NCBI GenBank assembly: GCA_018296165.2
Contig: JACKQL020000034.1
Coordinates: 525,426 to 589,425, forward strand
Source: Termitomyces sp. T153
Lineage: Eukaryota; Basidiomycota; Agaricomycetes; Agaricales; Lyophyllaceae
Length of the DNA stretch: 64,000 nucleotides
Direction of reading: 5' to 3'
Shown here: piece after piece, positions 23,611-33,135 of the stretch
Layout of the letters: each line of letters starts with the position of its first letter
How positions within the stretch are numbered: position 1 is the first letter of the stretch
Position numbers and translations under genes: made by a program
The notes under the pieces: generated by a model
What the model saw: the letters and a program-made list of their open reading frames with translations, nothing else
What the model was told of the DNA's origin: nothing
The model's database searches: none

Positions 23611-24682
23611 ATGTCATTGCCGTCGACGTCGAAGATAAAGGCATCGTTGACGGAGCAGCTTGGCGCCAATGCCCCGCAATATTTCGCCGCCATAAAGTTC
23701 TTTGTGACTGGCCAGACATCCCGCGAAGAGTTTGAGAAGGCCGTCCGCCAATATCTTTCAGTTCCCTCACTTGTCCAATTGCACAATGCCCTCATCATCT
23801 CTCTCTTTGACTGCACAATACACCGCCATCCACCTCCACCGATACCCATCCCCGCACCTGTCCATAAGCAGCCACCTCTCAAGCGTAGACGCACCGGTGA
23901 CTACAATCTCGCACTTCGTTCCACACGTCTGAAACGATGGACACTGGGTACTGGCAAGCGTGAGCGCGAAAGAATACGTGCTCTCGAAACAGCTGAGCCA
24001 CCTATTCCGCATATACGGACCGACGAAATTTCCAGCGAACGTGGCGTAGTTCTCTTGTCCGAAAGAGGCGGTGAGTACCAATGAGTTATGGCGCGACCAC
24101 ACGACGCTCACGTCTTGCTTGCTAGATCCGCCAGGGAGCCGCCTACCTGTACACCTGTTCTCTATTAGTCGAGCCCCTACATTGGCCCATATATCAGACC
24201 GCATGAACCTCATTTCTGCCCAAAACAACTTGAATGCTCCTGCACGTAATGTACCATCACTCATGAACCTTGCATGCGAGGTTTGTTCCATTAAAACATC
24301 TCTTCGTCTCTTATGAACCTTTACACAGGCCAAGCTCAAGCAGCTTATCACCCACGCGCTTACACTGACATCAACCTCACACGCTATATCCTCTATTTCA
24401 CCGTCTACATCATTCAATCATCTGCACCGACCTCCTGCCGTCCTCTCAACATCCGCCTTCCAAACCCTGCTTACTATCGCGCCTGCTGACCTTCCAAACA
24501 GGTCTGCCACGGCAATACGACTCGCCCTAGGGGAAACAGATGTCACGGATGAAAGCTATGATGACATTGCCCTGCTGAAGGACCGTGAGGTCAGGGATCA
24601 GCGGTGGCAGATTGTGGCCTTGCTTGCTGAAAGGAGTGCGATTAGAGATGGCTTGCGGGGTGTTGCCAAGGGTGTTGCGTAG
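23611..24682 (+). CDS. hfi1: SAGA complex subunit Hfi1/Ada1 (SAGA-Tad1 domain)
   Basis: Exons 23,611-24,070, 24,126-24,280 and 24,329-24,682 give 322 residues with correct splice phases and stop TAG at 24,680. The N-terminus has the Tada1/Hfi1 pattern: 'LTEQLGANAPQYFAAIKFFVTGQTSREEFEKAV' (conserved positions in 23,645-23,750) and a Leu-rich 'LVQLHNALIISLFD' block. The middle carries 'P.HIRTDEI', and the C-terminal region has an R-rich helix ending at 'LRGVAKGVA'. Ada1 proteins hold a histone-fold and are needed for assembly of the SAGA transcription coactivator in the nucleus. A long frame on the opposite strand (24,417-23,767) is a shadow. The gene ends right at the edge of the CpG-poor repeat block. 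Confidence 0.85.
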
Positions 24683-26017
24683 GAAAAGGTGGCCCATGAG
24701 TTGTTGTTCTATTTTATGCTGGGACTTGACAGTAATTAATGCATGTGAAGTTAGAGTGCAGGTGAAGATGTACATCGTTAATTGAGAACCATTGACATTG
24801 CAATTTGTGTGCAATGAACTATGGACCATGTCTTTAGCATGGGCCTATATCTCTTGCTAAGACCCAGACCCAACCTTGCTTTGTTTGTTGAGGTCTTTGA
24901 TATTATAATTCAATGTTTAGATAAAACCCCATTTCATTTGCTTAGGTTTTTGAATTCTGCTAGCTCAATATTGAGATCCAATTCCAACCTCACCTTGTTC
25001 GGTGAGGACCTTGAATTTTATGACAGTCGTGGACAAGCAAACTCGACCAATCTGATATCTTGACAAGGAGAATCTTTTGAGCCAAACTGAGTACAGGATC
25101 AAATTCAGAATGGTGAACATCTATGATTGCATCTCCAAAGTTTTTCCCATGAGAGACTGTAACAGAGTTATGATAATAAGATCTTAGTTTCACAATGAAG
25201 TCAGCTTGACCAGGTTATATTCTGGCAGTACTCATGGTAACAGGTAAGAAATTATCTGATTACATTATCAGAAGAACTAGTTAAGGTCCATTGATAAGAT
25301 CAATGAGATAAAGGTCACAAATGTCATAGGTAATGTCATGAGTATGGTTACATGCCCCCTTCTCAACTGTTCCACAGTCTATGGTGCAATTCACTTAGAG
25401 ACCACAACTTTGTGACAGATGCCAAATTGGCTGGAGGCCAAGATTTATTAGAGAATCTGCCATGTTGGAGGCTCAAAACTGGGTATTTTACATTCTATTT
25501 GGTAGATACTAGTGTATATTCAATGCAACATGTTTTCTTCTTATCCTCCAGTCAAAATGCCATCTCAAAAGATGCTTAGTAAGTGGGTAATTTCCTTTTT
25601 AGGTATGCCCAATAAGGAAACACCAAATTGAAAGGTCTAAAAAAGTATAACTCCATCAGTTTTGGAGATATAAAAAATCTGTCTTGGAGTTTTGTTCCCC
25701 TCATTGAAAGGAGCATTTTAGCAAGACAGATAAAAATATCAATTTTTGGAGGTGCATTATGATTTGACACAAATTGGTGGTCTCTATGTGAACTGCACCA
25801 TACAAGAAAGGAGGGGTGGACCAGAAGTCCATGGTCCAAATGTGTCTGTACAATATACATGACAATGATAAGCTGAGGGAGGAGTATGCAGTGCCACACT
25901 CTGAGGGGTCATCACTATATCTCAGTTGTTGCCAGTCAGCTTTAATGTAGGTGCAGGCCTAGAATCTGTGAGAATGGGAGGAGCACTTGCCAACTTGCTG
26001 GATTGCTACTGGTGGGA
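24683..26017. other. CpG-poor repeat remnants, no gene
   Basis: CpG almost disappears after about 25,040. An imperfect inverted repeat pairs about 25,370-25,420 ('TATGGTGCAATTCACTTAG') with about 25,768-25,815 ('CTATGTGAACTGCACCATA'), enclosing about 350 bp. This is probably a decayed MITE. Open frames are short and carry no recognisable domain. Confidence 0.45.
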
Positions 26018-26173
26018 GACCCATAGCTGAAACCATTGTACTCTGAGGGGGGTCATATGACTTTCCAAGTGCAAATTTGGGGTTTGACTCCTGGCTGAGT
26101 GTGCCTGGAAAACACCTTAGACACCACATGGGTTATTTCAATGCCACTAGGAAGCCACTGCCCATCACATGTA
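26018..26173 (+). mobile_element. SINE copy A, 5' part, split by the Tc1 element
   Basis: This aligns with the first about 150 bp of the complete SINE at 26,421-27,370. Shared stretches include 'GGCTGAGTGTGCCTGG', 'AAAACACCTTAGACACCA' and 'CACATG', with a weaker match over the box A region. The Tc1 element interrupts it at the TA dinucleotide at 26,172-26,173. The match resumes at 28,726. Confidence 0.65.
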
Positions 26174-26387
26174 CAGTGGCTCAAAAAACTGTCCCAATGT
26201 TTTATACTTTTTGAAAGATGACATTGGCATGAAGGATTGGAAGTATTTAAAATTCTGGTTAAATCATGTAAAATACTATGGCATCATGGCTACAAATTGC
26301 ATTTTAGTTTATGTAATTTAAATCAATACTGATGGAGTAATGGTCATTTTAAAATATTCACTCATTGGGACAGTTTTTTAAGCATCT
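26174..26387 (+). repeat. Left terminal inverted repeat of the Tc1 element
   Basis: It pairs with 28,512-28,725. The outer end (GCTCAAAAAACTGTCCCAATG) recurs inverted at the inner end as CATTGGGACAGTTTTTTAAGC with one or two changes, so each arm is itself an inverted-repeat unit. Confidence 0.9.
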
Positions 26388-26420
26388 TCAACTTTGCAGG
26401 TTTATCCCTATTTTAGTCAG

Positions 26421-27370
26421 GGGTGCAGTGGCTCAGCTGGCACCATCATGTCCCAAAGTGGGTCACATGATCTGCAAGTGCAAGGTTGGGGTTTTGACTC
26501 TGGCTGAGTGTGCCTGTGTGGAAAACACCTTAGACACCATGTGGGTTCTTTAATGCTGCCAGAAAGCCACCACCCACACATGATGATTAGGAAGGCTTTG
26601 TTGGTCAGGTTGCCCTGGAACAACCAATCAGCACATGATACAATGAGGCATGGTGACCACCATGCTCATGACCAGATGACAAAAACAAATGGTTTCCCTG
26701 GCTTAACAGATTTGGGAGAGGGTCTCAGGGTCCTTGCTGACCAAGTGGGTTGAGGTATGGGTAGGCAAGAGGATAAGGAGTCAATAGTTTGATCAGGCTG
26801 CCAAAGTTACTGTGTGGTCCATCAGATGGTTTGGTGAGGTAATTTCCATGGTTGCCAGTTTGATTGGGTGCTTAGCCAATTGGTGCAGCATGTCTGTCAC
26901 TAGGTGGCCCACTGGCCATTCCATCATGGGTTCCAAATCTCGGGATTGATCTTCCAAAAAAAGTATTGTCTGGGTGTGGGGAAGGGTGTGTCATGACATC
27001 CTTACTGGTGTGATGGAATGGGAGCTTAGAGCTGGAAGCGGAGTTCTTCACAGGACAAACCAACACACACTCAGTAAGCCCTACAGAGTATAGCTGGGTT
27101 TAGAAATAGGGATGGCACATTAATGGCAGATGGTGTGGGACTTAGGGTGGGAAGTAGTATGAACTCCGACAAAGTCAAATTGTAGTAAAAAGTGGCTATG
27201 ATGTGTAACTGGCATCAGCTGAAAAGGGATTGGGCTGGAGAACTAGCTGAAGTGTCCATAATTACCACCCATTACATACTGCAGGACCTAGGACACAATG
27301 TTCAAGGATTATTCCATGTAAAAATAGGTCTCGAAACAAATAAAATGAATCATCATCATCATTATCATCA
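26421..27370 (+). mobile_element. SINE copy B: tRNA-like head, ATC-repeat tail, 16-bp target duplication
   Basis: The head has a perfect box A, TGGCTCAGCTGG (26,429-26,440), and a decayed box B, GGTTTTGACTC (26,490-26,500). The 3' end is an ATC/ATT simple repeat (about 27,347-27,370). The unit is flanked by the exact 16-mer TCCCTATTTTAGTCAG at 26,405-26,420 and 27,371-27,386. These are the marks of retroposition by target-primed reverse transcription. At 950 bp it is long for a SINE. No protein is recognisable in its body. It inserted into the Tc1 element. Confidence 0.85.
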
Positions 27371-27499
27371 TCCCTATTTTAGTCAGAAATAAAGAGTAAG
27401 TTGCTTGTGGGAATATCAACAGAGCCATGTGACCATGTTTGGTTATATTTGGGAGTGGTTCAAGTTGGTTGAACCACATCTTGACCTTCAACCACCATC

Positions 27500-28500
27500 A
27501 TGAAAGCTACTTCTCCTGCACAATGCTCTACTGTTGCTTCTCTCCTTGCTCAAGGGGATTCTCTGCATCAGATTGGAGCTAAAACTGGTCTAGGGAAGTC
27601 TACTATTGAGAGGATTGGTAGAGAGTGGACAAGGAAAACCATCCTGGAGGCCATCCATCTAAGCTTACTCCATGTGGTAAACAGGCTATTGTTCAACAAA
27701 CTTGATACAGCTGTTCAGGCCACCAATCTTATCAACAACCTCATCTCCAACCCTGATCTCTTCTCAGACTGCCCAGAAAGGGGTATTGGTCTGCTACAAA
27801 GAGGAAAGTTCCTATGCTCAAAGCTAAACATAAGCAACTATGACTTGAATGGGCTCAAGAGCATCAGAATTGGGCCATGGAGAACTGGAAAAGAGTGTTG
27901 TGGACAGATGAGACAAAGATTAACAGGATTGGATCAGATGAAATGCAGTATGTGTGGAAGCTATGAGGAGAAGGCATTTCAAACCAAACCACTACACCTA
28001 CTGTGAAACATGGAGGAGGGAATGATCTCATGGTATGAGGCTGTATGGGTTGGGATGGGGTAGGAAAGCTGGTAGAGGTGGTGGGGATCATGAATACAGA
28101 GCAGAATGCAGAGCAGCACTGTGAAATTTTGGATCATAGAGCAAAGGAGAGCTTCAAAAAGTTGGAGATGGAGGAGGGTGCCTGCTGCTTTCAACAGGAC
28201 AATGACCCCAAACACAACTCTAAGAGGGCTAACAAGTGGTTTGAAGACAACAACTTTGATGTCCTCTGGTGGCTAGCCCAATCTCCTGATCTTAACTCTA
28301 TTGAAGATCTCTGGGAGTACCTCATGGGAGCAGCTTAGGTAGTATGAAATACCTCCTTATGGTGTGCATGAATTGTGGGAGAGGGTTGCAAAGGAGTGGG
28401 ATGGAATACCAGCAGAGGTATGCCAAATACTGATAGAAAGCATGCCTAGAAGGATTGAAGCAGTTATCAAGGCAAATGGAGGACATACAAAGTATTAAAT
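27500..28500 (+). pseudogene. Tc1/mariner transposase, frameshifted
   Basis: The N-terminal helix-turn-helix reads 'IGAKTGLGKSTIERIGREW' (27,565-27,625). After a frameshift near 27,806 comes the first catalytic Asp ('LWTDETKINRIGSDE', about 27,900-27,945). The second lies in 'QQDNDPKHNSKRA' (28,190-28,230), and 'QSPDLNSIEDLW' places the third acidic residue 34 residues later, a DD34E triad. Stops and shifts break the frame near 27,955, 28,040 and after 28,336. The enzyme would cut and paste the element at TA sites, but this copy cannot encode it. Confidence 0.85.
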
Positions 28501-28511
28501 ACCAAAATTAG

Positions 28512-28725
28512 AGATGCTCAGAAAACTGTCCCAATCAGTGAATATTTTAAAATGGCCATTACTTCATCAGTTTTGATTTAAATTACATGAACTAAAATGC
28601 AATTTGTAGCCATGATGCCATAGTATTTTACATGATTTAACCAGAATTTGAAATACTTCCAATCCTTCATGCCAATGTCATCTTTCAAAAAGTATAAAAC
28701 ATTGGGACAGTTTTTTGAGCCACTG
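28512..28725 (-). repeat. Right terminal inverted repeat of the Tc1 element
   Basis: This is the reverse complement of 26,174-26,387 with few mismatches. It carries the same inner inverted copy of the terminal motif (AGAAAACTGTCCCAAT at about 28,520). Confidence 0.9.
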
Positions 28726-28835
28726 TATTTAGCAAGGCTTTGTAGGTCAGACCATAGCTAAACCAGCAACACCACTTGCACATGTACATAGTGATGCATT
28801 GTCACCACTGATCTCATGTCCAGACAGAAAGGGAA
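28726..28835 (+). mobile_element. SINE copy A, continuation after the Tc1 insertion
   Basis: 'TAGCAAGGCTTTGTAGGTCAG' and the following 'CACATGTACATAGTGATGCATTGTCACCA' region align with 26,585-26,665 of copy B ('TAGGAAGGCTTTGTTGGTCAG'). This restores one SINE when the Tc1 element is removed. The match fades after about 28,835. Confidence 0.6.
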
Positions 28836-29113
28836 AGAGTTTTCCAATGCAGCAAATAAGGAGGGGGAAAATTGTACTTCATCCAAACTTATCAGGCCAT
28901 AGTATGGATAGGTTCAAGGGAGGCCTCAAGACATGTTTGGAATTGGAAGCCAAAGAACCATGTGATTTCCCTCTCTCTGTAAGTCTGATGTCAGTCCAAA
29001 AGAATTCTCTGAGTTGGGCCAACTCTCAGTACAGTGATGTCAAGATGCCAGAGGCATGGAACAGGGTGCCCATCCACATCTGCTCTGCTCAGAGGGGTTG
29101 AGAGGCCTGCAGT

Positions 29114-31330
29114 ATGGCTGGATTCATGACCACATGCTCCATGAGCTGGTCTAGACCAAGTGGTGCCATACAAGCAGCAAAGATTCACTTTGCTGCAAGT
29201 AATAGAGTCTTGGCCATTGCTTCAGGCCAAGCAGGCAAAGATGTCAGCCAATTCACCACTTGTTACAAGTGTGGAAAAGTAGGGCACTTTGTCCATGAAT
29301 GCAAGTAGCCTTGAAAGCTGGCTCCTGATGCTTTTGTTCAAAGCACATACTGCTGCTCCCTCAGACCTGGGAGGGGCTGATTACAAACAGGATGATGATC
29401 CTGTTGATGTTGAGGCAGAATAGGCTGAGGAATCTGGTGCTAATTAGGCTGAGGAGGAAGAGTATGTTGAATTTGAGACATATGACAAAGAGTATTACTG
29501 GACAGTGAGTGAAGGACTATTTGTCCTCATATCAATAAAGTTAGGGTGCAAGAACCTACAAGTGAGATTTGCATGTGCAATATTTGGATTTTAGCTTTGA
29601 AAGAAGCCATGAATAGACCAGTGTTGCCTGCACAAGACAAGAAATGTCTTATCACATGGGTGGAGGTGAATGGTCATAAGGTATGGATGCTGTGGGACTC
29701 AGGCAGTACCACTTTTGGTCTGGCACTCTCCTTTGCCCATGTGCTAGGAGTGTGTGGCTTCATTAGCTACACAATCACCCTGCAGCTTGCAACGATTGGT
29801 AGTTCTTCCATACATAGTTAACTATGAGGCCAGAGTAATACTGAAGGTCCCTGGGGAGTCTGACAATTGTATGTAGACATTGCTAATTTTGACTGATATG
29901 ATATGATTATCAGTACTCCATTTATAAGAACAAATAATGTCTTTTGGAACTTCCAGAATGACTATGTGGTCATTAATGGAGTGCCCACACCAGCTCAACA
30001 ATTAGAACTAAAGGACACTAGTGAGCATCAATGTTTCTGTAGGTGTAGAAGCACCATGACAAGCAGCATCAATAACTTTCCAGTGGTACTAAGCATGCTA
30101 CCATTGAGGAGGTTGAGGATGAGGAAATCCTCAAGGTGACTAAGAGTCTGCCTAATGATCATCCATCCTTGCTGCTCTCAGAAGAAGAGTACTGAGATAC
30201 TTGTCAAGAGAGAGAATTGCAGGTAGCAAGACCTGCAAAAATACTGGTGGCTGCTGAACTGTGAGTAGCAAGACCTGCATGAATGCCAGTAGCCACTGAC
30301 TTAGTGGCAAACTGACTGAGCCATCATCTGTAAATGTGAAGATGACCCAGAAGTTAGCAGCAAGGAAGCAACTTGAGCCTTATAAAACAACAAAGTGAAG
30401 AATTTGGGATGGACCAATGCCAAAACCCCATGCTTGAGTCGGTTTACAACCCTTCTATACTGCTGGAATGGAATCAGGTTATTGCAGACCTGACCCAGGA
30501 GGGACTGGGACAATCCACTCCTGTGGCAGAGATTTACTGGCAGGCAACAGTAGATGAGATCCAAGCTTAGCAAGTTCAACTACTTGCTGGACTGTTGTGT
30601 TGTGCATGGCTAAATATTCCAGATGAGTTAGAGATTCATTTTATGGCACTGCATGACAAGTATGCATGGGAGAGCCACCTTTCAAACTTGCCAAGGAAGA
30701 TCATATTCCTTGAAAGAATAAGGAAAAGTGGAAACCTTCTCTGGCTATGCTTACAGAAGATGACATTCTATGTCTTTGACAGCAGTGATATGATGAATTC
30801 CACAATATTGTCAGTGGTATAAAGAAGGAACTTTCTTCTTGGCATGAGGTCAACTATGAGATAAATCTCATAGATGAGACCAAGAATTACTTGTACTTTA
30901 TGCTGAAGTGCCCCAAGTCACTTCAGCAGCAGTTGTGGAACAGAATCAACTGCTATGTGCATGCAAAGTGGTGCAAACCTTATGCAGCTGATTAGGCTGC
31001 ACTATTGCTATGCATCCCCAAGAAGAATGGCACTTTAAATATGGCATTGTATGCTTGTCAGTATAATTATATTATGGTGAAGGGCATTACATCCTTACTC
31101 AATCAAGAGATGAGCCATGAGGATGTAGCTTAAGCACCTATAAGGTCAAAAATAACCTTACTAATGCTTATGAGCAAGTCAGAATATGTACATCAGACAT
31201 AACAAAGACTGCATTTATGACCATTACTGGAATATATCACAGTAATATCATGCAGATTGGTGGCTGTAAGGCACTAGTAATGTTCCAAAAGCTCATGACA
31301 TCCACTGTTGCTGCCTAGCTGCTATGCAGA
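29114..31330 (+). pseudogene. Family C gypsy fragment: gag end, protease and reverse transcriptase, heavily decayed
   Basis: It begins with the gag end 'AIASGQAGKDVSQFTTCYKC' and a full CCHC knuckle (C-x2-C-x4-H-x4-C, about 29,257-29,305). A retropepsin-like domain follows at 29,640-29,810 ('LWDSGSTTFGLALSFAHVLGV'; only part shown by motif). At 30,950-31,260, reverse-transcriptase-like sequence can be read in pieces ('KPYAAD.AALLLCIPKKNGTL', 'APIRSKI'). Stops occur every few dozen codons. No integrase or LTR is visible. Confidence 0.6.
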
Positions 31331-32159
31331 GAACACAAACAACTAGCAGATTCACAAGCAGTGTACAAATGGACTATAATAGAATGCAGGTGCAAGTCAA
31401 GCTTGATTCCAGAGAACACAGTTTAATTAAGATGTTATGAGGTAGGGAACTTAAGTGGGAAGTGGTCATTAGATGCTAGTCCAAGTTGCTAAATAATGAC
31501 AGGAGGTTGCAAGTGCTAAGGTTGCTAGTGGAAGGTCAGTGGTACAATAGAGTCACTAGAGCCTAGCAAATGAGTTAGCAAAAAGGGGTAGTGAACTAGA
31601 ACTAACTGTAGATTTATAAGACCCTATTCTTGCTGAGTACAGATTTCCATCTTTTCCTATGTTTTGGCAACCTCTAGAATTTCTGGTTTCTATGCAATGT
31701 GATGGTCACATGACTTAGTCATGTGGGGTCTAGGCCCTTGGCCCACTGACTAATGTTTCCCTAGCACCCTCTGGCACCCTCTTAGCAAAGTCCCCAACAA
31801 TATTTCCTTTCTTGGTACTATTATTGCAGTTTTTCATTGTTTCTTGATTTGGACTTATTTCTTTAATATGTGCCACTCTAGTGACCAACATACTGGCTGT
31901 CATTCCAAGTGTTGAATTAGCTACACTGAGTATTTGACTTTCATGAGCCATTCCACCTGACTTGCCTATGTTGCTAGCAAGCTTTTCACTGTTATCAACT
32001 CCTTTCAGTTTCATTAACTTACTTACCATAAATACTGTCATGTTTCTATACTACCATCAAAGAATTACACCTTGTCATTAGCCCCAGACTTCAGATCTAA
32101 GTCTAGTGGCTTTAAAGCAATTTCTTTCACTCTAGCATCCTCTCTATTGAGTTAGCACC
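31331..32159. other. Repeat DNA left of E2, no gene
   Basis: This sequence is rich in 'GCTAG' and 'TAGCA'. Part of it (about 31,508-31,560) resembles, in inverted orientation, sequence right of E2 at about 43,540-43,590, so both flanks may be old LTRs of one family. A 103-codon minus-strand frame at 31,730-32,041 has no recognisable family. No gene is called. Confidence 0.4.
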
Positions 32160-33103
32160 TGTCACAACCCACCCCTGCACCTCTGGACCTTTCCCCAGGA
32201 CACCCTGCCTCCTCAGAGTACTCCCCAATGTTCCCTCCAGCTCACCCCAACCTTTGTTGACCCACAGCACCTGCTCCAGCTAACTCTGACACTTCCTCAG
32301 CAAACCCTGACAACCTCCTAGCAAACCCTGACACATTCCCTGTGGGCCTCCTCAGCCCCTGCCTCTCACTTACAAGCCCCCTGAGCCTCTCCAACACTTC
32401 TCCTAGCACTGACATACATTACTCAGAGCCAACACCTGTCAACCCTACATGGCTCCAACAAGCCCCACTGTTGTGCCCCCAATCTCTAGAGAAGGTCCAG
32501 TACTTAGTATATAAAGATGTAGAGTAGCATTTGTTACCTTAGTCTTGATATTACATTTACTTGGTTACTTGTGTCTTATGTTTCCCTCTGTTTCATCTCC
32601 ATCTCTATTTTTAGTCTTGAATCTATCTCTTTTCCCAGTTCCATCTTGTCTTGACTGTCTCTGTTTCCCTTTCCATGCCTAAGTTCCTTTCATCTCTGAT
32701 GTCATTACAAACTCCATGCACATGCTATGAACCTTCAACATTCTCACAACAACCTCAGACCTTGCTTCACACTTGGCTCTGGAACCCATCATTTCTGATT
32801 GATCCCCCATCAAACTCTGGCTCTAGTCTCATCACTCACAAAGCCTCTGCTTACCCCACAGTTCATATATGCACCTACAAACTTGTTCCTAACACCTGCT
32901 CAAGCACAACATTCAATATACTTGGTCTTAGACTTCCCTGAACTACTCTGGACTTGCTTGGACTGCTTCCCCTAGCTGCCCCTTGCAAGTCCCTGTAGTC
33001 TGCACCAACCCTGGAGCACTAGGTTATAAGTGCAAGACATTGCGTCTGCCTAGTAAGAACTTGCCCAGTATAGCTGAGCCCCCATAGTCAGCAGAACCTG
33101 ACA
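32160..33103 (+). repeat. 5' LTR of E2 (944 bp)
   Basis: It begins TGTCACAACCC and ends CCTGACA. TATATAAAG is at 32,508-32,516 and AGTCTTGATATTA at 32,541-32,553, the expected transcript start. The first bases after the LTR are the complement of that 13-mer. Confidence 0.88.
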
Positions 33104-33116
33104 TAATATCAAGACT
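33104..33116 (+). promoter_or_regulatory. Primer-binding site complementary to the element's own RNA 5' end
   Basis: TAATATCAAGACT starts exactly at the LTR edge. Its reverse complement AGTCTTGATATTA lies at 32,541-32,553, about 33 bp after the start of the TATA box. This is the layout of self-primed elements such as Tf1, Maggy and sushi, in which the folded 5' end of the RNA primes minus-strand synthesis. No match to a tRNA 3' end was needed. Confidence 0.75.
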
Positions 33117-33135
33117 CCACCTTACTCCATTCTCA

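Larger units (their letters stand above)
26174..28725 (+). mobile_element. Tc1/mariner transposon with 214-bp terminal inverted repeats and TA target duplication
   Basis: The left arm 26,174-26,387 and right arm 28,512-28,725 are near-identical inverted repeats, with only a handful of differences. The element begins CAGTGGCTCAAAAAACTGTC and is flanked by TA on both sides (26,172-26,173 and 28,726-28,727), the hallmark of this superfamily. It carries a broken transposase and a SINE inserted inside it (26,421-27,370). It lies inside an older SINE copy. Confidence 0.92.

Noticed and set aside
23767..24417. 216-codon minus-strand open frame across hfi1
   Set aside because: It overlaps the well-supported plus-strand hfi1 exons, includes their introns and shows no known domain.
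27347..27370. ATC microsatellite as an independent repeat
   Set aside because: It is the tail of the SINE and ends at the target duplication.
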